A stretch of DNA of 64,000 nt from an uncultured Flavobacteriaceae bacterium (GTDB taxonomy: Bacteria > Bacteroidota > Bacteroidia > Flavobacteriales > Flavobacteriaceae). Under the pieces are notes generated by a model that did no database searches, was not told the DNA's origin, and worked only from the letters and a program-made list of their open reading frames with translations. Position 1 is the first letter of the stretch, and every line of letters begins with the position of its first letter. Shown piece after piece: positions 39,514-49,134 of this stretch. The stretch lies in the NCBI GenBank assembly GCA_943788165.1, contig CALSPF010000001.1, positions 310,001 through 374,000 of the forward strand, read 5' to 3'. The translations under genes and the position numbers were made by a program.

Positions 39514-39543
39514 TTGGAGATAATTAAACTTAGCGTAATTTTG
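39514..39543 (+). promoter_or_regulatory. Bacteroidota-type promoter (TTG-N19-TAATTTTG) for the mazG operon
   Basis: TTG 39514-39516, 19-nt spacer, TAATTTTG 39536-39543, 14 nt before the mazG ATG. Confidence 0.7.
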
Positions 39544-39557
39544 TAAAAACGTATTCT

Positions 39558-39884
39558 ATGGATATTCAAAACGCACAAACCGTCGTCGACAATTGGATTA
39601 AAACCCACGGTGTTCGATATTTTAACGAGCTAACCAATATGGCGCAATTGACCGAAGAGGTGGGAGAAGTAGCTCGCATCATTGCACGTAGGTATGGAGA
39701 GCAAAGCGAAAAAGAAAGCGATAAAGACAAGGACCTTGGTGAAGAATTGGCCGATGTTTTGTTTGTAGTTCTGTGTTTAGCCAATCAAACGGGTGTTGAT
39801 TTACAGGCATCTTTTGATAAAAAACTCAATATAAAAACCGAACGTGATCACGACCGACATCACAATAATCAAAAATTAAAATAG
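39558..39884 (+). CDS. MazG-like nucleotide pyrophosphohydrolase
   Basis: NMAQLTEEVGEVARIIARRYGEQS...LGEELADVLFVVLCLANQ. Confidence 0.92.
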   Translation: MDIQNAQTVVDNWIKTHGVRYFNELTNMAQLTEEVGEVARIIARRYGEQSEKESDKDKDLGEELADVLFVVLCLANQTGVDLQASFDKKLNIKTERDHDRHHNNQKLK

Positions 39885-39894
39885 ATCGCTGTCC

Positions 39895-41121
39895 ATGCAA
39901 TTAGCCGTAGATCATAGAACTAAAAACATTGCGACCAAACTCGTCATTACCGGTTCAAAAAGTGAAACAAACCGCTTGTTATTATTGCAAGCTTTGTACC
40001 CACAACTAAGCATTGAAAATGCCTCAAATTCTGATGATTCTGTCGCTATGGCCAAGGCCTTAGGATCCAATGACGAATTGAAAGATATTCACCACGCCGG
40101 AACTGCCATGCGCTTTTTAACGGCATATTTTGCCACAAAAACAGATAGTTCAATTGTTTTGACGGGTTCAAAACGCATGCAAGAACGCCCTATAGGTTTA
40201 TTGGTTGATGCTTTGAATTCATTGGGAGCTTCCGTCACATATGACCAAAAGCAGGGGTATCCTCCATTGCGCATACTGGGGAAACAATTGGAAGGTGGAG
40301 AAGTTAGCTTGCCGGCCAATATAAGCAGCCAGTATATTTCGGCCTTGTTGTTGGTTGCGCCCAAGTTGACCAAGGGTCTAGTGTTACACCTTGAAGGAGA
40401 GATTACTTCTTTGCCTTACATAAAAATGACACTTGCTCTTTTAGAGCAAATTGGGGTGTCAACTAGCTTTGACGGAACAACAATTCGAGTTCCTCATCAG
40501 GCAGTCATTGTTCCTCAGGAACAAATCGTAGAATCTGATTGGAGTTCTGCCTCTTATTGGTTCAGCTGCCTTGCACTTTGTGAGGAAGGAGAGATTAACT
40601 TATCAAGTTATCGAGAAGACAGCCTGCAGGGAGATAGAGTTTTACTCGATATTTATCAAAAACTTGGCGTTACACATCATTTTGGAAAGGAGGGGTTAAG
40701 TCTAAAAAAAGAAAAGGGGTTTGTTTTACCTGCACGCCTTGAAATGGATTTGGTTGAAGCGCCAGATATTGCGCAAACAATAGCTGTAAGTTGTTATGGT
40801 TTAGGGGTCGAATGTGTGCTAACAGGCTTGCATACCCTAAAGATTAAAGAAACGGATCGCCTATTGGCCTTGGAAAAAGAGTTGAGTAAGTTGGGGGCCA
40901 ACATTACAGTAACCAACGACAGTCTTCATCTTTCCTCCATACAGAATTTTCAAAAAGGACAAGCGATCGACACCTATCACGATCATCGAATGGCCATGGC
41001 TTTTGCTCCTCTTGGATTAAAGGTTCCACTTGAGATTAATGAAGCTGAGGTAGTGACAAAGTCCTATCCAGGTTTTTGGGAAGACATGCAGTGCGCTGGC
41101 TTTCAGATAGTTGAAAAATAG
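39895..41121 (+). CDS. aroA: 3-phosphoshikimate 1-carboxyvinyltransferase
   Basis: GSKSETNRLLLLQAL; HHAGTAMRFLTAYFA; IKETDRLLALEKELSKLGA; DHRMAMAFAPL. Confidence 0.95.
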   Translation: MQLAVDHRTKNIATKLVITGSKSETNRLLLLQALYPQLSIENASNSDDSVAMAKALGSNDELKDIHHAGTAMRFLTAYFATKTDSSIVLTGSKRMQERPIGLLVDALNSLGASVTYDQKQGYPPLRILGKQLEGGEVSLPANISSQYISALLLVAPKLTKGLVLHLEGEITSLPYIKMTLALLEQIGVSTSFDGTTIRVPHQAVIVPQEQIVESDWSSASYWFSCLALCEEGEINLSSYREDSLQGDRVLLDIYQKLGVTHHFGKEGLSLKKEKGFVLPARLEMDLVEAPDIAQTIAVSCYGLGVECVLTGLHTLKIKETDRLLALEKELSKLGANITVTNDSLHLSSIQNFQKGQAIDTYHDHRMAMAFAPLGLKVPLEINEAEVVTKSYPGFWEDMQCAGFQIVEK

Positions 41122-41144
41122 TCAAAGGAAATACCTTCATTTAC

Positions 41145-41176
41145 TTGACAAGGCCTATCTCCAGAACGTATATTTG
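41145..41176 (+). promoter_or_regulatory. Promoter upstream of queA (TTG-N21-TATATTTG)
   Basis: TTG 41145-41147, 21-nt spacer, TATATTTG 41169-41176. Confidence 0.6.
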
Positions 41177-41219
41177 CCGCTGGCATTCGATAAAACCGAA
41201 TGCAGCATAATCACTCCAT

Positions 41220-42269
41220 ATGAAACTATCTGATTTCAATTTTGAATTGCCAGAAGAATTATTGGCAGAATTTCCAGCAGAAAACCGTGACGAATCTCGT
41301 TTAATGGTTTTGAACCGTGAAAAAAGAACCATCGAACACCACCAGTTCAAAGACATCATAAATTATTTTGATGAAGGTGACGTAATGGTGTTGAACAACA
41401 CCAAGGTTTTTCCAGCACGTTTGTTTGGGAATAAAGAGAAAACAGGAGCACGCATTGAAGTGTTTTTATTGCGCGAACTAAATGAAGAACAACGCCTTTG
41501 GGATGTGTTGGTTGATCCAGCACGAAAAATTCGTATTGGAAATAAACTCTATTTCGGCGACGACGATAGTTTAGTAGCAGAGGTAATTGACAACACAACT
41601 TCTCGCGGAAGAACCCTGCGTTTTCTTTTTGACGGTTCCTATGAGGAGTTTAGAAAAAAACTAAAACAATTGGGCGAGACACCTCTTCCCAAATACATAA
41701 AACGTGATCCTGTACCAGAAGACAAAACACGGTATCAGACTATTTACGCAAAAAATGAAGGAGCAGTAGCAGCCCCTACAGCTGGGATGCACTTTTCTAA
41801 ACATTTATTGAAGCGTCTTGAGATCAAAGGTGTCGACTTGGCAGAACTTACACTCCATGTTGGTTTAGGTACATTTAATCCTGTTGAGGTTGAAGATTTG
41901 TCTAAGCACAAGATGGATTCAGAAGAATTGATTATTGAACAAGAAGCGGTAGATATCGTCAATAATGCGCTAAAGAGTAAGCGAAGAATTTGTGCCGTTG
42001 GTACAACCGTAATGCGCGGGTTAGAAAGTTCAGTTTCTTCACATAACAAATTGAACACCTACCGAGGTTGGACCCATAAATTTATTTTTCCACCTTTTGA
42101 TTTTTCCATAGCAAACTGTATGATCACAAATTTCCATACACCAAAATCAACGTTATTGATGATGGCTTCTGCTTTTGCAGATCCAGACTTTATTAAGGAA
42201 GCTTATGCGGTGGCTGTGAAAGAGAAATATAACTTCTATTCCTATGGTGATGCAATGCTTGTTATCTAA
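41220..42269 (+). CDS. queA: S-adenosylmethionine:tRNA ribosyltransferase-isomerase
   Basis: [48 protein letters not shown]. Confidence 0.97.
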   Translation: MKLSDFNFELPEELLAEFPAENRDESRLMVLNREKRTIEHHQFKDIINYFDEGDVMVLNNTKVFPARLFGNKEKTGARIEVFLLRELNEEQRLWDVLVDPARKIRIGNKLYFGDDDSLVAEVIDNTTSRGRTLRFLFDGSYEEFRKKLKQLGETPLPKYIKRDPVPEDKTRYQTIYAKNEGAVAAPTAGMHFSKHLLKRLEIKGVDLAELTLHVGLGTFNPVEVEDLSKHKMDSEELIIEQEAVDIVNNALKSKRRICAVGTTVMRGLESSVSSHNKLNTYRGWTHKFIFPPFDFSIANCMITNFHTPKSTLLMMASAFADPDFIKEAYAVAVKEKYNFYSYGDAMLVI

Positions 42270-42277
42270 ATAAACAG

Positions 42278-43330
42278 ATGACGGCAACCAAAAAAGATAT
42301 CCGTGCTTATTCCTCAGAGGAACTACAAGAATTTTTCAAGGAGCAAGGCGATAAAGCTTTTCGAGGAAAACAAGTCTATCAATGGTTGTGGAATAAAGGC
42401 ATTCATCAGTTCGATAAAATGACCAACCTTTCTAAGGAGACCCGTGCTTTTTTGGACGAACATTTTACCATCAATCATATTGCTGTGGATCAGCAACAGC
42501 GAAGCAAAGATGGAACCATTAAAAACGCGATTCAGCTTTTTGATGGCCGGGTAGTGGAATCTGTTTTAATTCCAGTAAAAGATCGCACCACTGCTTGCGT
42601 TTCATCTCAAGTGGGTTGTAGTTTGGATTGCAAGTTTTGTGCAACCGCAAAATTAGATCGAATGCGTAATCTCAAAATTGATGAAATTTTCGACCAAGTT
42701 GTTGCCATAGATCACCAGAGTAAAGCCTATTTTCATCGGTCATTGTCTAACATTGTTTTTATGGGAATGGGTGAACCCTTGATGAATTACAATAATGTGA
42801 TTGGCGCCATTGAAAAAATTACTTCTCCTTCTGGATTGGGAATGTCGCCAAAGCGAATTACTCTATCAACTTCTGGCTTGCCCAAGTTGATTAAGAAAAT
42901 GGCAGACGATAAAGTTCAGTTCAATCTCGCTGTTTCACTGCATACTGCAATTCAGGAAACGAGAGAGCAGATCATGCCTTTTGCCAAAAACTTTCCTCTC
43001 TCAGATTTGATGGATTCTCTCAAGTACTGGCACGAGAAGACTGGTAAAATTGTTACCTATGAATATGTAGTCTGGAAAGGAATCAACGATAATATGGAGC
43101 ACATACGTGCCTTGGTAGACTTCTGCAAGCAAGTGCCTTCTAAGGTTAATTTGATCGAATACAACGCCATAGGAGAAGATGCCTTCAAGCAGGCCAGCCC
43201 AGAAATAATCAACCAATACATGGAATTTTTAGCAGCATCACATATCACTGCTACGGTTCGTCGTTCGCGCGGGAAAGACATCGATGCTGCCTGTGGGCAA
43301 TTGGCCAATAAAAACAAACAAAACACTTGA
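42278..43330 (+). CDS. rlmN: 23S rRNA (adenine2503-C2)-methyltransferase (radical SAM)
   Basis: CVSSQVGCSLDCKFCATAKL; FMGMGEPLMNYNNVI; SRGKDIDAACGQL. Confidence 0.97.
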   Translation: MTATKKDIRAYSSEELQEFFKEQGDKAFRGKQVYQWLWNKGIHQFDKMTNLSKETRAFLDEHFTINHIAVDQQQRSKDGTIKNAIQLFDGRVVESVLIPVKDRTTACVSSQVGCSLDCKFCATAKLDRMRNLKIDEIFDQVVAIDHQSKAYFHRSLSNIVFMGMGEPLMNYNNVIGAIEKITSPSGLGMSPKRITLSTSGLPKLIKKMADDKVQFNLAVSLHTAIQETREQIMPFAKNFPLSDLMDSLKYWHEKTGKIVTYEYVVWKGINDNMEHIRALVDFCKQVPSKVNLIEYNAIGEDAFKQASPEIINQYMEFLAASHITATVRRSRGKDIDAACGQLANKNKQNT

Positions 43331-43350
43331 TGAAAGTGTATATTTAACAG

Positions 43351-44328
43351 ATGAAAATTGTCGAGCAAATTAAGGAACCAATTTACGAAGAGATGGAACT
43401 CTTTGAAGAGAAGTTTACTGCTTCGATGTCTTCAAAAGTTGCCCTACTAAACCGTATCACACATTTTATTGTCAATAGAAAAGGGAAGCAAATGCGCCCT
43501 ATGTTTGTTTTTCTAACGGCAAAAATGTTGAACAAAGGAAAAGTGAATGAGCGCACTTTTCGAGGAGCATCAGTCATTGAGTTAATTCACACGGCTTCTT
43601 TGGTTCACGATGATGTAGTCGACGATTCTAATATGCGACGTGGTTTTTTCTCAGTCAATGCACTGTGGAAAAATAAGATAGCCGTCCTTGTAGGCGATTT
43701 TATGCTTTCAAAAGGAATGTTACTTTGCATCGAAAATGAAGACTTTGATTTATTAAAGATCATTTCGGTAGCTGTAAAAGAAATTAGCGAGGGTGAACTT
43801 CTGCAAATTGAAAAAGCTAGAAAATTAGACATTACTGAGGAGGTCTATTATAACATCATTCGTCAAAAAACGGCCACCTTGCTTGCAGCTTGTTGCGCTA
43901 TGGGCGCACGAACGGTTCAAAATGACGATGCTATTGTTGAGAAAATGCGCTTGTTTGGTGAGTATATTGGCATGGCTTTTCAGATCAAAGATGACCTGTT
44001 TGATTACGGAGACACAGCCATTGGGAAACCAACAGGTATAGATATTAAGGAGCAAAAAATGACCTTGCCCTTGATTTATACGTTGAATACTGTTTCTGTG
44101 CAGGAAAAAAATTGGCTTAAACAATCCATACGTAAATACAATCGTGATAAAAAACGTGTAAAAGAAGTTATTGCTAAAGTCAAAGCCGCTGGAGGACTTG
44201 TTTACGCCGAAGAAAAGATGGAGGAATACCGCCAAAAAGCCATGGATATATTGATTACTTTTCCTGAAGATGAATGCCGAAATGCATTGGAGAAAATGGT
44301 GAATTACGTAATTTCACGTAAGCAGTAA
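43351..44328 (+). CDS. Polyprenyl (octaprenyl-type) diphosphate synthase
   Basis: ELIHTASLVHDDVVDDSNMRRG and QIKDDLFDYGD Asp-rich motifs. Confidence 0.95.
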   Translation: MKIVEQIKEPIYEEMELFEEKFTASMSSKVALLNRITHFIVNRKGKQMRPMFVFLTAKMLNKGKVNERTFRGASVIELIHTASLVHDDVVDDSNMRRGFFSVNALWKNKIAVLVGDFMLSKGMLLCIENEDFDLLKIISVAVKEISEGELLQIEKARKLDITEEVYYNIIRQKTATLLAACCAMGARTVQNDDAIVEKMRLFGEYIGMAFQIKDDLFDYGDTAIGKPTGIDIKEQKMTLPLIYTLNTVSVQEKNWLKQSIRKYNRDKKRVKEVIAKVKAAGGLVYAEEKMEEYRQKAMDILITFPEDECRNALEKMVNYVISRKQ

Positions 44329-44345
44329 GCTCTTTTTTACTAAGT

Positions 44346-44374
44346 TTATACTACCATTAAATTATACTACCATT
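44346..44374. repeat. 13-bp perfect direct repeat TTATACTACCATT with 16-bp period at the dnaG start
   Basis: TTATACTACCATT at 44346-44358 and 44362-44374. Confidence 0.75.
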
Positions 44375-46331
44375 GATTACAAAATCAACCATTGATCAAG
44401 TCTATGAAACCGCTCGTGTGGAAGAGGTTATTGGTGATTTTGTGTCACTTAAAAAAGCAGGGTCTAACTTCAAGGGCCTGAGCCCATTTTCGCAAGAGCG
44501 CTCTCCTAGTTTTATGGTTTCTCCGGTGAAGCAAATTTGGAAGGATTTTAGTAGCGGAAAAGGAGGGAATGTTGTTGCTTTTTTGATGGAGCATGAACGA
44601 TTTTCGTATCCTGAGGCTATTCGGTATCTAGCCAAAAAATATAACATTGAAATTGAAGAAACGCAGCAAACAGATGAGGAGAAGGCGAAGCGCGATGCGC
44701 GCGAAAGCATGCTTCTTGTTTCTGAATATGCACAAAAATATTTTTCAAATAACTTATGGGAAACCCAGGCTGGTAAAGCCATAGGTAAAACCTACTTTTC
44801 GGAACGTGGATTTACCGATGAAACCATAAAAGAATTTGACTTGGGCTATGCCTTAGAAGATAAAAATGCCTTCACTAATGAAGCGCTTAAGCAAGGATAT
44901 ACCCTAGAATTTTTATCGCAAACAGGCCTCACAATTGTGAACGAAGATCGACAAATTGATCGTTTTCGTGGGCGCGTTTTGTTTCCCATAAAGAGTATGG
45001 CTGGACGTGTGGTTGGTTTTGGGGGGCGTATTCTAGTAGATAATAAAAAAACAGCCAAGTACCTCAATTCACCTGAAAGTGAAATCTATCATAAAAGCAA
45101 AGTCTTGTATGGTCTCTATGAGTCCAAACAGGCGATTGCTAGAGAAGATTGTTGTTATTTGGTAGAAGGTTATACCGATGTAATTCAAATGCATCAGCGC
45201 GGGGTAAAAAACATTGTTTCTTCTTCTGGTACAGCGCTTACACAAGATCAAATTCGTCTAATTCAACGTTTGACGCAAAACATTGTTGTTTTGTTTGATG
45301 GCGACGCAGCTGGTCTCCGTGCAGCCCTCCGAGGAATCGATATGATTCTTGCACAAGGGATGAATGTTAAGGTGTGTTCCTTCCCTGAAGGTGAAGACCC
45401 AGATAGTTTTGCCAAAGCCCATAGTCTTGATGAAGTGCATCAGTTTTTTGCAGACAATGCAAAAGATTTTATACAGTTCAAGGCTTCTCTTCTCATGGAA
45501 GAAGCCAAAGACGATCCCGTTAAAAAAGCGACTACCATAAAAGATATGGTGGAGAGTATTGCAAAAATTCCTGATGCGATTCAGCGAGAAGTTTACGTTC
45601 AAAGTTGTGCATCGATCATGCAAATATCTGAAGATGTTCTCTTCAGTGCTTTGGCACAAAAACGTGCTAAAGGAGAGGCGACACAACGAAAAACACAACA
45701 GTCTCATCCGCAAACAATGCAGGTGGTTCAGCAAGCAACACCTTCTTTAACGGTAGATGCATTGTATGAGTTGGAAAAGCAAATCATCACCTTACTGATG
45801 CTCTATGGGAACAGAGAAGAAGTATTTCAGGAGTCTATTCTGCAGTTTTCGAAGGAATCTCAAGAAGTTGAAGAAGAAATTACAGAGGTCAAGGCCAAAG
45901 TGTATGAAAAAATCTTCCTCGATTTACAGCAAGACGAAGTAGAGCTTGCCAATCAAGATTTCAAAGTGTTATTTTATGTTTTATTGGAGCAGTTTCATAC
46001 CCAAGGTGAATTGAAGATGGATAAATTGATGCCCAGTCTCTCGCCAGAATTGAGTAGTTTGGTGAGTACCATCCTAATGAATGAAGAGAAGTATTTATTA
46101 CACCAATGGGACAAGAAAAATATTTTCGTTAAACAACGCGATGAACAAGTTGGGCTAATGGTTACCGAAACAATCTTGAGTTTGCGAAAACATTTGGTCA
46201 ACATGAAAATTGAATCCTTACAGGAGGAAATGAATAACCCTGAAGAAGAACACCAAGGATTGTTAGAAGACGTGATGAGTTACTATCAATTAAGACGACT
46301 TGTTTCAACCAAACTTAATCGAGTTTTATAA
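44373..46331 (+). CDS. dnaG: DNA primase, zinc-ligand-less N-terminal domain
   Basis: IDQVYETARVEEVIGDFVSLKKAG; GRVLFPIKSMAGRVVGFGGRIL; EGYTDVIQMHQRGVKNIVSSSGTALT; VLFDGDAAG. TTG start. Confidence 0.94.
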   Translation: MITKSTIDQVYETARVEEVIGDFVSLKKAGSNFKGLSPFSQERSPSFMVSPVKQIWKDFSSGKGGNVVAFLMEHERFSYPEAIRYLAKKYNIEIEETQQTDEEKAKRDARESMLLVSEYAQKYFSNNLWETQAGKAIGKTYFSERGFTDETIKEFDLGYALEDKNAFTNEALKQGYTLEFLSQTGLTIVNEDRQIDRFRGRVLFPIKSMAGRVVGFGGRILVDNKKTAKYLNSPESEIYHKSKVLYGLYESKQAIAREDCCYLVEGYTDVIQMHQRGVKNIVSSSGTALTQDQIRLIQRLTQNIVVLFDGDAAGLRAALRGIDMILAQGMNVKVCSFPEGEDPDSFAKAHSLDEVHQFFADNAKDFIQFKASLLMEEAKDDPVKKATTIKDMVESIAKIPDAIQREVYVQSCASIMQISEDVLFSALAQKRAKGEATQRKTQQSHPQTMQVVQQATPSLTVDALYELEKQIITLLMLYGNREEVFQESILQFSKESQEVEEEITEVKAKVYEKIFLDLQQDEVELANQDFKVLFYVLLEQFHTQGELKMDKLMPSLSPELSSLVSTILMNEEKYLLHQWDKKNIFVKQRDEQVGLMVTETILSLRKHLVNMKIESLQEEMNNPEEEHQGLLEDVMSYYQLRRLVSTKLNRVL

Positions 46332-47111
46332 AAGAGCGGAAGGAATTTCACATACTGGAATTGGATCCATCTTATGTTTGTTTTGTTGGTTAAAAGCCAG
46401 GTAAATCTTCATTACTTCTTTTTGTCTTGCTGAAAACTGTGACGCAGCGGTGGATACATTTCGCATGGCCCATTCCAATTCATCATAGGTAGCTCCCAGC
46501 TGATCTTCGTCTGTTCGGTCGTCTCCCCACAAGCCATCGGTTGGCGCTGCTGTTTGTATGTCATTATTGATGCCGAGGGTTTTTGCTATGGCAAATACGT
46601 CCGACTTCATTAAGTCTGCAATGGGGCTAAGATCAACCCCTCCGTCACCATATTTGGTGTAAAAACCTACTCCAAAATCTTCTACTTTATTTCCTGTGCC
46701 CGCCACCAAATAGCGTTCAAGTGCTGCAAAGTAGTAAAGTGTTGACATGCGCAGGCGTGCTCTTGTATTGGCTAGACTTAAGAATTCCACTTTGTGTTTA
46801 TCGGTTGGGGGAAGCATGGCCCTGAATGACTCGAATACTACTGTTAACGATAGGCAATGGTGGGTTACGTTAGGGAATTGATTCTCTAGCCAGTTAATGT
46901 GATTTTTGGCACGTGACACCTGATTTTCTTCTTGGTGAATATTCATTTCTAAACAAATCACTGGATAGCCCGTTTTTGCGCATAAGGTAGAGGTTACAGC
47001 AGAATCAATACCTCCCGAAACGCCAATAACGAAGCCTTTCATTTGCGTGTTCTCTGCGTATTCTTTTAACCAGGATACAATATGTGTAATTACTTTTTCT
47101 GGACTTTTCAT
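46326..47111 (-). CDS. nadE: NH3-dependent NAD+ synthetase
   Basis: GFVIGVSGGIDSAVTSTLCAK; AGTGNKVEDFGVGFYTKYGDGGVDLSPIADL. Start at internal Met 47111. Confidence 0.95.
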   Translation of the reverse strand: MKSPEKVITHIVSWLKEYAENTQMKGFVIGVSGGIDSAVTSTLCAKTGYPVICLEMNIHQEENQVSRAKNHINWLENQFPNVTHHCLSLTVVFESFRAMLPPTDKHKVEFLSLANTRARLRMSTLYYFAALERYLVAGTGNKVEDFGVGFYTKYGDGGVDLSPIADLMKSDVFAIAKTLGINNDIQTAAPTDGLWGDDRTDEDQLGATYDELEWAMRNVSTAASQFSARQKEVMKIYLAFNQQNKHKMDPIPVCEIPSALL

Positions 47112-47186
47112 CGCTACTCTATTTTTTGCATGTAACTTTGCATAAAAATAAGAAACTTCTCTCTGGACAAGAAATAAAGCACAACA

Positions 47187-48170
47187 ATGAAGGTACAAAA
47201 ACGATCATTTTTATCAATTCTTATCTTATTTGGATGCTTCATTGCATTTTTTGCATGCACCTCGACCAATCCCATTGAAGAAAAAATTGCTAAAATCCCT
47301 GTTGATGTAAAATTCGAACGTTTTGACGTCAAGTTTTTTAATGCTACTCCAGCTGATTTTTATTCCCTGAAGAAAGAATATCCCTATCTATTTCCAACAC
47401 AGTTTTCTGATAGTATTTGGTTGAAACGTCAATGCGACAGTTTGCAAGTACTTTTGCAAAATGAGATTAGCCAAGTTTTTCCAACTTTAGCCCCGTTTGA
47501 AAGTCAAATTCGCCCCCTATTTCAGCATATAAAATATTATTTTCCACGTGAGAATGATCCCAGAGTTGTTTTTCTTACAAACAACGTGGATTACCAGAAT
47601 AAGACGATCCATACTGATTCGTTGGTTTTAATCTCTTTAGATACCTTTTTGGGAGAGAAAAACAAACTCTATGAGGGTATTCCTCAGTACATTGTTCGTG
47701 ATATGGATATAGCCTATTTTGGGGCTCACTTGGCCGATGAATTTGCTTTAACCGTTGTCCCTGTTCCAACCGATAGAACACTTTTGGGGCAAATGGTTTA
47801 TTATGGAAAGAAACTTTATTTAAAAGATGTTTTGTTGCCAAACGAGACCGATGGGATCAAGATTAGTTACAACGCACGCGAAATGCAATGGGTAGCCGAT
47901 AATGAACGATTTATTTGGCAATATTTTATTGAGAACGAATTGTTATACAAGACACAGGCAACCTATTTTCAACGCTTCATGGAGCCTTCTCCTTTTTCTA
48001 AGTTCTATTTGGAAATTGACAATGAAAGCCCAGGGAAAATTGGCCAATGGTTGGGCTGGCAAATTGTTCGTGCTTACACCAAAAAACACCCCGAAAAAAG
48101 CCCACAAGAAATTATTAAAATCCCAGCAATGGAGCTGTTTACAGCTTCTAACTACAAACCCGTAAAATGA
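47187..48170 (+). CDS. gldB: Gliding motility lipoprotein GldB
   Basis: Lipobox IAFFACTS; IPVDVKFERFDVKFFNATPADFYSLKKEYPYLFP; located upstream of gldC. Confidence 0.85.
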   Translation: MKVQKRSFLSILILFGCFIAFFACTSTNPIEEKIAKIPVDVKFERFDVKFFNATPADFYSLKKEYPYLFPTQFSDSIWLKRQCDSLQVLLQNEISQVFPTLAPFESQIRPLFQHIKYYFPRENDPRVVFLTNNVDYQNKTIHTDSLVLISLDTFLGEKNKLYEGIPQYIVRDMDIAYFGAHLADEFALTVVPVPTDRTLLGQMVYYGKKLYLKDVLLPNETDGIKISYNAREMQWVADNERFIWQYFIENELLYKTQATYFQRFMEPSPFSKFYLEIDNESPGKIGQWLGWQIVRAYTKKHPEKSPQEIIKIPAMELFTASNYKPVK

Positions 48171-48517
48171 TGAGTGAAGGAAAAAACACCCATATCAAGA
48201 TTGATGTGCAATTGGATGAAAATAAAATACCCGAAAAAATTATTTGGTCTGCACCCGATGGAGGTGTGAATGAAGAAGAAGCACAGGCATTGTTGATGTC
48301 GCTTTGGGATGGGAAAAATCAGGAGACTTTACGCATGGATTTATGGGTGAAAGAAATGCCCGTAGATCAAATGAATGTTTTCTTTCATCAATCGTTGGTG
48401 ACCATGGCGCAAACTTTTTTTCGTGCAACGCAAAATGAGAAAATGACAGCAACCATGAACGATTTTTGTGAGTACTTCGCTACCAACTTAAAAATTGACC
48501 GCAACGGAAAATCCTAA
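48167..48517 (+). CDS. gldC: Gliding motility protein GldC
   Basis: IKIDVQLDENKIPEKIIWSAPDGGVNEEEAQALLMSLWDGKNQETLRMDLWVKEMPVDQM. Confidence 0.88.
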   Translation: MMSEGKNTHIKIDVQLDENKIPEKIIWSAPDGGVNEEEAQALLMSLWDGKNQETLRMDLWVKEMPVDQMNVFFHQSLVTMAQTFFRATQNEKMTATMNDFCEYFATNLKIDRNGKS

Positions 48518-49125
48518 CGCACTGCATTAAAATCTTGGTTCATTCCATCAATATAATTCAATACGTCGTTCACACCAGACTTGTGCAATGAAGAGGTAAT
48601 GAAATGTGGAGGAGTTTCTTCCCACATGTCTTCCTTCATCTTGTTTAGATAAGCTGTCACATTGCGTTTAATAGCAAGTGGTTTTAGCTTGTCTGCTTTG
48701 GTGAAGACAATTGCAAAAGGAATGAGATTTGTTCCCAGCCATTCCATGAATTCTAAATCTACCGGTTGCGGATTGTGACGCACGTCTATCAAAACAAAAG
48801 CGGAAATCAACTGCTGTCTTTTATCGAAATAACGGGTAATGAGTTGTTGAAACGCTTTCTTGGTTGTCTTAGATGTTTTGGCGTAACCATAACCAGGTAA
48901 GTCTACCAGAAACCACTGTTTATTTATTTTAAAATGATTGATTAACTGAGTCTTTCCGGGTCTTCCTGAGGTTTTTGCTAAGTTTTTTCGAGAGCAAAGT
49001 GTGTTAATTAAAGAAGATTTTCCCACATTCGAACGTCCAATAAAGGCATACTCAGGTAGGGGTTCATTGGGGCATTTAGCCACATCGGTGTTACTGATAA
49101 TGAATTCGGAATGGGTAACGCGCAT
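48514..49125 (-). CDS. engB: Ribosome biogenesis GTP-binding protein YsxC/EngB
   Basis: YAFIGRSNVGKSSLINTLCSRKNLAKTSGRPGKTQLINHF; FVLIDVRHNPQ; FTKADKL. Confidence 0.96.
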   Translation of the reverse strand: MRVTHSEFIISNTDVAKCPNEPLPEYAFIGRSNVGKSSLINTLCSRKNLAKTSGRPGKTQLINHFKINKQWFLVDLPGYGYAKTSKTTKKAFQQLITRYFDKRQQLISAFVLIDVRHNPQPVDLEFMEWLGTNLIPFAIVFTKADKLKPLAIKRNVTAYLNKMKEDMWEETPPHFITSSLHKSGVNDVLNYIDGMNQDFNAVR

Positions 49126-49134
49126 GGCGAGTAT

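Noticed and set aside
43825-44235. 136-aa minus-strand ORF in the polyprenyl synthetase gene
   Set aside because: Shadow ORF, no motifs; sense strand carries both Asp-rich motifs.
45258-45734. 158-aa minus-strand ORF within dnaG
   Set aside because: Shadow ORF opposite conserved primase motifs; no domain signature.
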